Source of the DNA: Bacteroidales bacterium
GTDB taxonomy: Bacteria > Bacteroidota > Bacteroidia > Bacteroidales > VadinHA17
Assembly: GCA_025455505.1 (NCBI GenBank)
Contig: JALOMK010000092.1
Location: forward strand, 1-8,065
DNA: 8,065 bases
Direction: 5' to 3'
Position numbers and translations under genes: made by a program. Positions 1 to 6,352 of the stretch are shown here, piece by piece. Each line of letters starts with the position of its first letter. The stretch's first letter is position 1. The notes beneath the pieces were generated by a model. That model searched no databases. It was not told the origin of the DNA and worked only from the letters and a program-made list of their open reading frames with translations.

Positions 1-435
1 ACGAGCAAGTATGTTAAGAACATCCTTCCCCTTCATCGACAGGATCATATCCTTTGTAAAATCGTCAGGAAGCGGCCTCAGCGATGCCATATACCCTGAA
101 AACTCTTTCAGCTCCTCCTTCCCCGGAAGCTTACCTGTCATCAGCAGGTAGACGGTCTCATCAAAGCCATGCCTGTCCTCCTTCTGGAAGCCGCTTGTAA
201 TATCCTCTATGTCAATACCCCTGTAAAGCAGCCTCCCCGGAATCGCGACTACTTTCCCATCCTCCTTTTTGTAGCCTACAACATCGCCAATGTTCGTAAG
301 CCCGACAAGCACCCCAGTTCCGTCCTTGTTCCTTAACCCGCGTTTTACATCATACTCTTCGAAGAGAGTGCTGTCGATCTGACACGATTCCCTGACAAGG
401 GCATCAAGCTTCTGGATAAAATCTGGATTGGTCAT
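1..435 (-). CDS. gltA: Citrate synthase, N-terminal third (runs off left edge)
   Basis: Citrate synthase condenses oxaloacetate and acetyl-CoA to citrate in the cytoplasm, the entry step of the TCA cycle. I translated the reverse strand by eye: 145 codons are open from the ATG at 435 to the window edge with no stop. The protein starts MTNPDFIQKL. It carries the family's N-terminal signatures: RGLRNKDGTGVLVGLTNIG around residues 32-50, PGRLLYRGIDIEDI at 66-79 and the helix FDETVYLLMTGKLPG at 91-105. The usual length is about 430-450 residues, so the catalytic His and Asp residues lie off the left edge and cannot be checked. No clear Shine-Dalgarno precedes the ATG, as is common in Bacteroidota. 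It is the last visible gene of an acnA-icd-gltA series, separated from icd by an 81-bp gap with a GC-rich palindrome. The family call is firm; the symbol is by homology. Confidence 0.93.
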   Translation of the reverse strand, partial: MTNPDFIQKLDALVRESCQIDSTLFEEYDVKRGLRNKDGTGVLVGLTNIGDVVGYKKEDGKVVAIPGRLLYRGIDIEDITSGFQKEDRHGFDETVYLLMTGKLPGKEELKEFSGYMASLRPLPDDFTKDMILSMKGKDVLNILAR

Positions 436-443
436 GGTGGGAA

Positions 444-490
444 GTTTGGAGTTTGGAGTTATTATCCCCTCCCGGGAGGGGCCAGGGGTG
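444..490. repeat. Composite intergenic repeat: heptamer pair plus GC-rich 16-bp palindrome
   Basis: Two exact copies of GTTTGGA (444-450 and 451-457) and a decayed third (458-464) run directly into TTATCCCCTCC (462-472). This opens a perfect 16-bp palindrome, CCCCTCCCGGGAGGGG (466-481), followed by the G-rich tail ccaggggtggg (482-492). In the polycistronic mRNA the palindrome could fold into a 6-bp stem with a 4-nt loop. No T-tract follows on either strand, so it is not a classical intrinsic terminator. The same TTATCCCCTCC core recurs, inverted, in the next gene gap (1891-1901). It resembles short palindromic intergenic repeats of the REP type; that assignment is inference. It fills most of the icd/gltA gap. 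Confidence 0.7.
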
Positions 491-516
491 GGTTTATAAT
501 GGTTATGAATTCAATA

Positions 517-1782
517 TTACAAGTTTGATATAATGGCGTCGGCAAATTCTGATGTCTTAACAAGGCTTGCCCCTTCCATCAGCCTGTGAAAATCGTATGT
601 AACCTTCTTCGACTGTATTGTCTTTTCAAGACCCGAATATATTCTTTCAGTCACTTCGGGCCAGCCCAGGTGATCGAACATCAGGGCTCCAGAGAGTATA
701 ACGGATCCCGGGTTGACCTTATCCTGGTCGGCATATTTGGGAGCCGTTCCATGAGTAGCCTCAAAAATTGCATGCCCGGAGTCATAGTTGATATTGGCAC
801 CGGGGGCTATCCCTATTCCTCCCACTATTGCAGCAAGAGCATCTGAGATATAATCACCGTTAAGGTTAAGCGTTGCTATAACCGAATATTCGGCAGGGCG
901 GGTCAGTATCTGCTGCAGGAATGCATCGGCAATAACATCCTTTATTATGATCTTCCCTGCCTTTTCAGCATCCTTCTGCGCTTTGTCGGCAGCATCGGTT
1001 CCGCTTGCATCGGCTATCTTCTTATGCTGCGCCCAGGTAAACACTTTGTCTCCGAATTCGCGTTCCGCCAGGGCATAGCCCCATTTCATGAAAGATCCTT
1101 CAGTATACTTCATAATGTTTCCCTTGTGAACAAGTGTCACCGAGGGTAGCTTCCTGCTGACAGCAAAAAGAATTGCCTGCCTCACGAGTCTTTCTGTTCC
1201 CTCTACTGAAACAGGCTTTATTGCAAAAGATGATGTTTTCGGAAACCTTATCTTCTTCACTCCCATTTCCGATATGAGGAAGTTCTTGATCTTTTCGGTC
1301 TCAGGCAGCCCGTGCATGAACTCGATGCCGGCATATATATCCTCTGTATTTTCCCTGAAAATATGCATGTCAACAAGTTCGGGTCGCTTGACTGGACTTG
1401 GAACACCACTGAAGTACCTCACGGGCCTGTAGCAGGTATACAGGTCCAGTTCCTGACGCAGGGCAACATTTAGCGAGCGCATTCCCTCCCCGACAGGTGT
1501 CGTGAGCGGGCCCTTTATCCCGACAAGGTATTCCCTGAAGTCAGCAAGCGTTTCGGCAGGGAGCCAGTTTCCGGTGAGTTTGAACGCCTTCTCGCCGGCA
1601 AGCACTTCCCTCCAGGCAATCTTCTTCTTCGCGCCGAAAACTTTGTCAACGGCAGCATCAAAAACCCTGACCGAGGCTTTCCATATGTCGGGTCCTGTGC
1701 CATCGCCCTCAATAAAAGGGATAATCGGATTGTCGGGAACGTTCAGTTTCCCGTTCTTAAGTGTAATTCTTTCAGGTGTCAT
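517..1782 (-). CDS. icd: NADP-dependent isocitrate dehydrogenase (E. coli Icd type)
   Basis: Oxidatively decarboxylates isocitrate to 2-oxoglutarate with NADP+ in the cytoplasm. The protein is 421 residues (E. coli Icd is 416) and alignable almost end to end from memory. Substrate-binding residues are in place: RSLNVALRQ at 102-110 (Ser103 matches E. coli Ser113), Arg119, Arg143, Tyr150 and Lys220. The Mg-binding aspartates are Asp286, Asp310 and Asp314. NADP preference is supported by Lys349, Tyr350, Val356, Tyr396 and Arg400, which match the 2'-phosphate-binding set of E. coli Icd. Relative to E. coli there is an insertion of about 13 residues rich in Ala, Lys and Asp, roughly at 250-277, which I believe is usual in Bacteroidota homologues. 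The ATG at 1782 gives the expected N-terminus. It has no clear Shine-Dalgarno, and a 13-bp AT palindrome (1796-1808, TAATAA-A-TTATTA) sits 14 bp upstream. It lies between acnA (164-bp gap) and gltA (81-bp gap), all on the same strand. Nothing suggests AceK control. Confidence 0.97.
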   Translation of the reverse strand: MTPERITLKNGKLNVPDNPIIPFIEGDGTGPDIWKASVRVFDAAVDKVFGAKKKIAWREVLAGEKAFKLTGNWLPAETLADFREYLVGIKGPLTTPVGEGMRSLNVALRQELDLYTCYRPVRYFSGVPSPVKRPELVDMHIFRENTEDIYAGIEFMHGLPETEKIKNFLISEMGVKKIRFPKTSSFAIKPVSVEGTERLVRQAILFAVSRKLPSVTLVHKGNIMKYTEGSFMKWGYALAEREFGDKVFTWAQHKKIADASGTDAADKAQKDAEKAGKIIIKDVIADAFLQQILTRPAEYSVIATLNLNGDYISDALAAIVGGIGIAPGANINYDSGHAIFEATHGTAPKYADQDKVNPGSVILSGALMFDHLGWPEVTERIYSGLEKTIQSKKVTYDFHRLMEGASLVKTSEFADAIISNL

Positions 1783-1818
1783 AGGTATGTTTCACTAATA
1801 AATTATTAATCATCAATG

Positions 1819-1882
1819 TCTCGCAGTCTTTCAGTCTTGCGGTCTTGCGGTCTTGCGGTCTTGCGGTCTTGCGGTCTTCCGG
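1819..1882. repeat. Octamer tandem array 1 (unit TCTTGCGG / CCGCAAGA, 8 units)
   Basis: Eight units of 8 bp lie head to tail: TCTCGCAG, TCTTTCAG, five perfect TCTTGCGG (1835-1874) and TCTTCCGG (1875-1882). The perfect core has decayed units at both ends, the usual look of a tandem array growing by slippage. It is wholly non-coding, in the acnA/icd gap, starting 37 bp upstream of the icd start codon. A short plus-strand reading frame through it is not a gene. It recalls the short tandemly repeated sequences (STRR) of cyanobacteria in format only; no relationship is claimed. Confidence 0.93.
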
Positions 1883-1905
1883 GCCCTACCGGAGGGGATA
1901 AAACC
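1881..1905 (-). repeat. Second, inverted copy of the TTATCCCCTCC palindromic element
   Basis: On the minus strand this reads TTTTATCCCCTCCGGTAGGGCCC. It shares the 11-bp core TTATCCCCTCC (plus-strand 1891-1901) with the element at 462-472, followed by a similar GG-A-GGG-CC half. It is less symmetrical than the first copy. The best local folds are CCCT/AGGG (1884-1887 with 1893-1896) or TCCGG/CCGGA (1878-1882 with 1889-1893). It sits exactly between the two octamer arrays. As in the first copy, a tandem array leads into the TTATCCCCTCC side. Confidence 0.6.
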
Positions 1906-1959
1906 GTTAAGCCGTTATTCCGCTACGCCGTAGCGCCGTTGCGCCTTTATGCCTTTCTT
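1904..1959. repeat. Octamer tandem array 2 (consensus CCGTTNNG), crossing the acnA stop codon
   Basis: Seven consecutive 8-bp units are in phase: CCGTTAAG, CCGTTATT, CCGCTACG, CCGTAGCG, CCGTTGCG, CCTTTATG, CCTTTCTT. All begin with CC and most follow CCGTTNNG. The unit differs from array 1, and the 8-bp phase is kept over 56 bp. The last two units run over the aconitase TAA (1947-1949) and its final three codons (Arg-Lys-Ala). Units CCGCTACG and CCGTAGCG together also form an inverted repeat (CGCTACG/CGTAGCG). The array is more decayed than array 1 and would look older. Confidence 0.72.
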
Positions 1960-4202
1960 ATCAGGTTGAGAGCGCCTCCTGCCCTGAACCATTCGATCTG
2001 CGACTGGCTGAACGTATGATTTACCTTAATGGCTTCAACTGTTCCGTCATCATGATGCAATTCAACTACCAGCTGCCTTCCTGGAGCAAATTCCTTCAGC
2101 CCCTTAACAGATACCCTGTCGTTTTCCCTGAACTTGTCATAGTCCGACTTTTCTGAGAAAGTAAGGGGAAGCATCCCCTGCTTCTTGAGATTAGTCTCGT
2201 GGATACGTGCAAATGATTTCACAAGCACAACCCTGACATTCAGGTAGCGTGGCTCCATTGCAGCATGCTCGCGCGATGATCCTTCACCAAAATTCTCCTC
2301 ACCCACAACAACTGAACCTATGCCGGCAGCTTTATATGCCCTCGCGACTGCGGGAACCGTGTCAAACTTCCCGCTAAGCTGGTTAATTACTGAATTTGTC
2401 TTATCATTGAATGAATTCAGAGCCCCTATCATGTAATTGTTAGAGATGTTCTCAAGGTGGCCCCTGTACTTAAGCCAGACACCGGCCATTGAAATATGAT
2501 CAGTTGTGCACTTTCCCCTGACTTTTATTAGAAGCGGAAGCCTTTCATAATCATTTCCATCCCATTCCTCAAAGGGCTGAAGAACCTGGAGCCTGTCTGA
2601 AGCAGGATCTATAAATACCTCAGCAGCGCCTGCAGGATCGGGCTTCTGATACCCTGATTCGATCCTGTCAAAACCACCGGGAGGAAGGTCGAGACCTGAA
2701 GGTTCGGGAAGCATTACATCCTTTCCTTCGGAATTTTTAAGAGTGTCGGTAAGAGGATTGAAAGTAAGTTTCCCTGCAAAAGTAAGTGCTGTGACAATCT
2801 CGGGAGAGGCAACAAAGGCGTTTGTATTTGGATTCCCGTCTGTGCGTTTTGCAAAGTTCCTGTTAAAAGAGTGAATGACAGTGTTAACAGGATTCTTTTC
2901 GGATCCCTGCCTGTCCCACTGACCTATACAGGGACCGCAGGCGTTGGCAAATATCTCTCCTCCGGCCTGTCTGAATATTTCAAGGAATCCGTCGCGTTCT
3001 GCAATCATCCTGACCTGTTCCGACCCGGGGGTGATCTTGAATTCCGCTTTAGGCATAAGGTTTACGCCAAGGGCCTTGCTCACAACTGAAGCCGCACGTG
3101 AAAGGTCCTCGTAGGAAGAATTGGTGCAGGACCCGATGAGGCCCACTTCAATATCAACAGGCCATCCAAAGGCAGCGGCAGCTTCCTTCATCTTCGAGAG
3201 CGGGGTTGCAAGGTCAGGCGTAAACGGACCGTTAATATACGGCTCAAGTTCAGAGAGGTTAATCTCAATGTACCTGTCATAATAAGAAGCAGGATCTGCC
3301 AGTATTTCCGGATCCGAGACAAGATGTTCCCTGTTGCCCGTGGCAAGTTCCGCAACAGCCTGCCTGCCGCTTGCGGCAAGGTATTTCTCCATTGAGGCAT
3401 CATAACCGAATACCGAACACGTTGCCCCTATCTCGGCGCCCATGTTGCAGATTGTTGCTTTTCCTGTTGCTGAAAGGGCTTCGGCTCCTTCGCCGAAATA
3501 TTCAACTATTGCCCCGGTACCTCCGCTGACTGTAAGTATCCCGGCAACTTTAAGAATTATGTCTTTTGCCGATGTCCACCCGCCAAGCCTGCCGCTGAGC
3601 TTTATTCCAATCAGTTTTGGCAGCTTCAGCTCGAAAGCCATGCCTGTCATTACATCTACAGCATCTGCGCCTCCGACTCCTATTGCAACCATGCCAAGAC
3701 CTCCGGCATTAGGTGTATGAGAGTCAGTACCTATCATCATCCCGCCCGGGAAGGCATAATTCTCGAGCACTATCTGATGAATTATTCCGGCTCCTGGCTT
3801 CCAGAACCCGATGCCATACTTGTTGCAGACCTGGCTTAGAAAATCATAAACCTCCTTATTTGTAAAATTTGCAGTCCTGAGGTCTTCCGTAGCACCTGAT
3901 TTTGCCATAATGAGGTGATCGCAATGGACCGATGAGGGAACAGCGGTGCTCCCCCTGCCAGCGCTCATGAACTGAAGCAGGGCCATCTGTGCGGTTGCAT
4001 CCTGCATTGCCACCCTGTCAGGTGCAAAATCGACATAATCGCTTCCTCTTTTATAGCCTGCAAGCGGATAATCATTATACAAATGTGAAAAAAGTATCTT
4101 TTCGCTCACTGTAAGAGGTCGCCCGGCTTTCTTTCTTATTGCTTCGATCTTTGAAGGAAGTCCTGAATAAAACGTGCTGATGAGATCAAAATCGAAAATC
4201 AT
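1947..4202 (-). CDS. acnA: Aconitate hydratase, mitochondrial-type
   Basis: Isomerises citrate to isocitrate through cis-aconitate using a [4Fe-4S] cluster; cytoplasmic in bacteria. At 751 residues it matches the mitochondrial aconitase subfamily rather than the roughly 890-residue AcnA/IRP1 or AcnB types. Hallmarks are [17 protein letters not shown] (62-78), HCDHLI (93-98), [13 protein letters not shown] (158-170), [10 protein letters not shown] (176-185) and [11 protein letters not shown] (227-237). The cluster ligands are Cys359 ([11 protein letters not shown]) and Cys422/Cys425 ([10 protein letters not shown]). The C-terminal swivel domain, from about 555, carries [14 protein letters not shown] (639-652) with the catalytic serine at 642/643. 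It matches the mitochondrial-like aconitase described in Bacteroides fragilis. It is the first gene of the acnA-icd-gltA series and diverges from the gene at 4482. The ATG at 4202 gives a normal N-terminus without a clear Shine-Dalgarno, and no convincing TAnnTTTG element was found upstream on this strand. The last codons lie inside octamer array 2. Confidence 0.97.
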   Translation of the reverse strand: MIFDFDLISTFYSGLPSKIEAIRKKAGRPLTVSEKILFSHLYNDYPLAGYKRGSDYVDFAPDRVAMQDATAQMALLQFMSAGRGSTAVPSSVHCDHLIMAKSGATEDLRTANFTNKEVYDFLSQVCNKYGIGFWKPGAGIIHQIVLENYAFPGGMMIGTDSHTPNAGGLGMVAIGVGGADAVDVMTGMAFELKLPKLIGIKLSGRLGGWTSAKDIILKVAGILTVSGGTGAIVEYFGEGAEALSATGKATICNMGAEIGATCSVFGYDASMEKYLAASGRQAVAELATGNREHLVSDPEILADPASYYDRYIEINLSELEPYINGPFTPDLATPLSKMKEAAAAFGWPVDIEVGLIGSCTNSSYEDLSRAASVVSKALGVNLMPKAEFKITPGSEQVRMIAERDGFLEIFRQAGGEIFANACGPCIGQWDRQGSEKNPVNTVIHSFNRNFAKRTDGNPNTNAFVASPEIVTALTFAGKLTFNPLTDTLKNSEGKDVMLPEPSGLDLPPGGFDRIESGYQKPDPAGAAEVFIDPASDRLQVLQPFEEWDGNDYERLPLLIKVRGKCTTDHISMAGVWLKYRGHLENISNNYMIGALNSFNDKTNSVINQLSGKFDTVPAVARAYKAAGIGSVVVGEENFGEGSSREHAAMEPRYLNVRVVLVKSFARIHETNLKKQGMLPLTFSEKSDYDKFRENDRVSVKGLKEFAPGRQLVVELHHDDGTVEAIKVNHTFSQSQIEWFRAGGALNLIRKA

Positions 4203-4244
4203 TCTATATATTTTGAGATTTATTCTGCTGCTTCATACCCCGCC

Positions 4245-4263
4245 GGGTGCCTGCTTCGCACCC
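4245..4263 (-). promoter_or_regulatory. Hairpin in the acnA upstream/leader region
   Basis: A perfect 6-bp inverted repeat, GGGTGC (4245-4250) and GCACCC (4258-4263), with a 7-nt loop lies 43-61 bp before the acnA start codon. If the acnA transcript starts further upstream, this would be a GC-rich stem-loop in its 5' leader. No T-tract follows, so it does not look like a terminator. It could be a regulatory or stabilising hairpin, or another short intergenic repeat; the role is unknown. Confidence 0.45.
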
Positions 4264-4378
4264 TAATATTCCATTCCTGTCCAACTAACAAGCAACTTCA
4301 TTTTTTGTTCTGTTTCCCCTCCCTTTATTGTACTGTTTCGGTTTACAAGTTAATTTATTCTCTTAAACAGACCAAAAT

Positions 4379-4398
4379 TTCATGACATTTATCATGAA
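4379..4398. promoter_or_regulatory. Candidate operator: palindrome TTCATGA-N6-TCATGAA
   Basis: A perfect 7-bp inverted repeat has a 6-bp centre (CATTTA). The half-site spacing (pentamer-N6-pentamer) is that of CRP/FNR-superfamily sites such as TGTGA-N6-TCACA, though the half-site bases differ. It sits in the divergent gap, 83 bp before the start at 4482 and 176 bp before acnA, so one bound regulator could affect either gene. The loop is AT-rich and the stem weak, which fits a protein-binding site better than an RNA hairpin. Which factor binds is not known. Confidence 0.4.
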
Positions 4399-4436
4399 TA
4401 TGCATACCCCGGCCTCATTTTACCTGCATCACAGCC

Positions 4437-4463
4437 TTGATTTGAAGTGAAATGCTATATTTG
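4437..4463 (+). promoter_or_regulatory. Candidate Bacteroidota promoter (TTG ... TAnnTTTG)
   Basis: TATATTTG at 4456-4463 matches the Bacteroidota -7 element TAnnTTTG exactly. A TTG at 4437-4439 lies 16 bp upstream, a little closer than the usual -33 spacing. Transcription would begin near 4467, about 15 nt before the ATG at 4482. The in-frame ATG at 4452 would then lie upstream of the transcript start, which supports the later start codon. Confidence 0.45.
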
Positions 4464-4481
4464 ATAAAACAAAGTCAGAAT

Positions 4482-6320
4482 ATGAAAAAACTAAACCTTC
4501 CCCGGGTTGCGGCAATTTTGCTTCCCTTTGTCATCGCTGTGTCATGTGACAGCTCCTCAATCCCTGTAATTGAAGGTGATATGAAAACCTTCCACAAGAT
4601 CACTATTACAGTGAACGGACCGGAAACAAGTGAATATGATACAATTAATCCCTTTACTGATTACAGGATGGAAGCTGAATTCAGAAAAGGTGACGAGGCA
4701 ATAAGCGTTCCGGGTTATTATTCAGCCGACGGAAATGCTGCCGAAACCTCGGCTCGTTCCGGGAACAAATGGAGAGTAGTATTTTCTCCTCCCTCAGCAG
4801 GAGAATGGCAATATACGCTGAGTTTCGTGAAAGGGAGGAATGCCGCCATTTCGAATGACAGTTCTGACGGAAATCCCTGCTGCTTTGACGGGATAAGCGG
4901 CAGTCTCCTAATAACCGAAAGCGATAAAAGCTCCCCTGACCTCAGGGCAAAAGGAAGGATCGTCTATACAGGTGAGAGATACCTGAAGTATTCAGGATCA
5001 GGAGAATTTTTCCTGAAGGGAGGCACTGATTCGCCTGAGAATCTACTGGGATACAATGATTTCGACGGTACCTGGTACGGAGGCAACAACAAGGCAAGGA
5101 GCGGAGAGGCAACACCGAACCTTGGTCTGCATTCCTATGATCCTCATAAGGCTGACTGGAAAGAAGGTGATCCTCAATGGCAGGATGGCAAGGGAAAGGG
5201 CCTTATCGGGGCATTGAATTATCTCTCCTCAAAAGGTGTTAACAGTATTTATTTCATCACAATGAACATCCTTGGAGATGGTGAGGATGTATGGCCCTAC
5301 ACTGACAGGAACGAAAGATACAGGTTCGACTGCAGCAAGCTCGACCAGTGGGAGATTGTTTTTGAACATGCAGAGAAACTTGGCATGATGCTTCATATTG
5401 TCCTGCAGGAAACCGAGAACCAGTGCCTTCTCGACTGCGGAAAGCTCGATGTGCAGCGCAAGCTTTACCTGAGAGAGCTTGTTGCCCGCTTCTCACACCA
5501 CCTTGCAATTACCTGGAACCTAGGGGAAGAACAGCATGAGGCAAACTTTTCCCCCTATGGACAGACATATGCCGACACAAAGCTTACGGCCGACTACCTT
5601 AGAAAAATTGACCCCTGGGATAACTTCATTGTCATTCACACTCATTCAGCAATGGACCAGAGAAGGAAGGACATGACCCAGTACCTTGGCTTCAGGAATG
5701 TCGAAGGCCCTTCGGTACAGTGCGGAAGTGTCAATGACGTGCACTCGGAGACTCTCTACTGGATTAACAGGTCATCCGATTCGCTTCACAAATGGGTCGT
5801 ATGTTCCGACGAGATCGGGCAGCACTGGAAAGGTGCCCTTCCCGACCAGTTTGACCCGGGACATGATACAATCAGGCACAAGGTGCTGTGGGGAAACCTC
5901 ATGGCAGGAGGCGGTGGCGTGGAATGGTACTTCGGCTACAGGTTCCCTCATTCCGACCTTAACTGCGAGGATTTCAGGAGCAGGGAAAAGCTCTGGGAAC
6001 AAACTACGGTGGCTCTTGACTTCTTCAGGAATAAGCTTCCATTCAGCCGCATGCAGAGCAGCGATGAACTGACAAAGGATCCCGGCGATTACTGCTTCTC
6101 CGAGGAAGGAAAAACATATGCAGTATATCTCCCTGAAGGCAAGGCCTCTGAAATCACACTGGCTGCGGGAACTTACAGCGTTCAATGGTACAACCCGAGG
6201 ACAGGCGGAGAACTTCGCAAAGGATCCGTTGAAACAATTAAAGGAGGAAAGGCAGATCCGGGCAATCCGCCTGAGACTGACGGGAAAGACTGGGTGTGTC
6301 TTATTACAAGTACTGAATGA
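4482..6320 (+). CDS. Secreted lipoprotein: DUF5060 domain, clan GH-A-like glycosidase barrel, C-terminal beta domain
   Basis: A predicted carbohydrate-active lipoprotein of 612 residues. The start at 4482 is preferred over an in-frame ATG at 4452. It gives a clean lipoprotein signal (MKKLNLPRVA..., lipobox AVSC, Cys22), and a likely promoter overlaps the longer start. Residues about 37-115 fit DUF5060, an Ig-like domain (GPETSEYDTINPFTDYRMEA, VPGYYSADG, WRVVFSPPSAGEWQYTLSF). The central region, about 160-520, looks like a (beta/alpha)8 barrel. WNLGEE (345-350) supplies a candidate acid/base (Glu349 or Glu350), and VCSDEIGQHW supplies a candidate nucleophile (Glu444). The last 90 residues (AVYLPEG..., WYNPRTGGELRKG) resemble the C-terminal beta domain called putative collagen-binding (Collagen_bind_2), common after such barrels. 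Cys+1 is followed by Asp but no acidic run, so surface display is uncertain. The substrate is unknown. It converges on a glycosidase gene 32 bp away. Domain calls are from memory of motifs. Confidence 0.85.
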   Translation: MKKLNLPRVAAILLPFVIAVSCDSSSIPVIEGDMKTFHKITITVNGPETSEYDTINPFTDYRMEAEFRKGDEAISVPGYYSADGNAAETSARSGNKWRVVFSPPSAGEWQYTLSFVKGRNAAISNDSSDGNPCCFDGISGSLLITESDKSSPDLRAKGRIVYTGERYLKYSGSGEFFLKGGTDSPENLLGYNDFDGTWYGGNNKARSGEATPNLGLHSYDPHKADWKEGDPQWQDGKGKGLIGALNYLSSKGVNSIYFITMNILGDGEDVWPYTDRNERYRFDCSKLDQWEIVFEHAEKLGMMLHIVLQETENQCLLDCGKLDVQRKLYLRELVARFSHHLAITWNLGEEQHEANFSPYGQTYADTKLTADYLRKIDPWDNFIVIHTHSAMDQRRKDMTQYLGFRNVEGPSVQCGSVNDVHSETLYWINRSSDSLHKWVVCSDEIGQHWKGALPDQFDPGHDTIRHKVLWGNLMAGGGGVEWYFGYRFPHSDLNCEDFRSREKLWEQTTVALDFFRNKLPFSRMQSSDELTKDPGDYCFSEEGKTYAVYLPEGKASEITLAAGTYSVQWYNPRTGGELRKGSVETIKGGKADPGNPPETDGKDWVCLITSTE

Positions 6321-6328
6321 AGATCACT

Positions 6329-6344
6329 GCCGGATTGATCCGGC
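6329..6344. terminator. Hairpin between convergent genes (possible bidirectional terminator)
   Basis: GCCGGA-TTGA-TCCGGC forms a perfect 6-bp GC-rich stem with a 4-nt loop. It starts 9 bp after the stop codon of the plus-strand gene and 9 bp after that of the minus-strand gene, and so lies centrally in the 32-bp convergent gap. The position fits a shared terminator. Against this, neither strand shows a T-run after the stem. Confidence 0.5.
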
Positions 6345-6352
6345 TGCATCCG

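Noticed and set aside
466..481. Intrinsic terminator between icd and gltA
   Set aside because: The palindrome is strong, but no T-tract follows on either strand, and its core recurs in the next gap, so a repeat element fits better.
586..846. Plus-strand 86-codon frame antisense to icd
   Set aside because: It is antisense to strongly conserved coding sequence and has no recognisable protein features.
1819..1959. Possible CRISPR array
   Set aside because: The repeats are 8 bp, contiguous and without spacers; no cas genes are nearby.
1816..2019. Plus-strand reading frame of 67 codons across the octamer arrays
   Set aside because: Its first half is a translation of the tandem repeat and the rest is antisense to aconitase; no start signal or family resemblance.
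4245..4263. Iron-responsive element before aconitase
   Set aside because: The loop is 7 nt (GAAGCAG on the transcript), lacks CAGUGN and the bulged C, and mitochondrial-type aconitases are not IRPs.
4452..4481. Upstream in-frame ATG as the start of the lipoprotein gene
   Set aside because: It adds ten residues that spoil the lipoprotein signal peptide and lies upstream of the likely transcript start.
5686..6185. Overlapping frames of 128 (plus) and 137 (minus) codons
   Set aside because: Both lie inside the lipoprotein gene, with arginine/serine-rich or low-quality translations; they are shadows of the coding frame.
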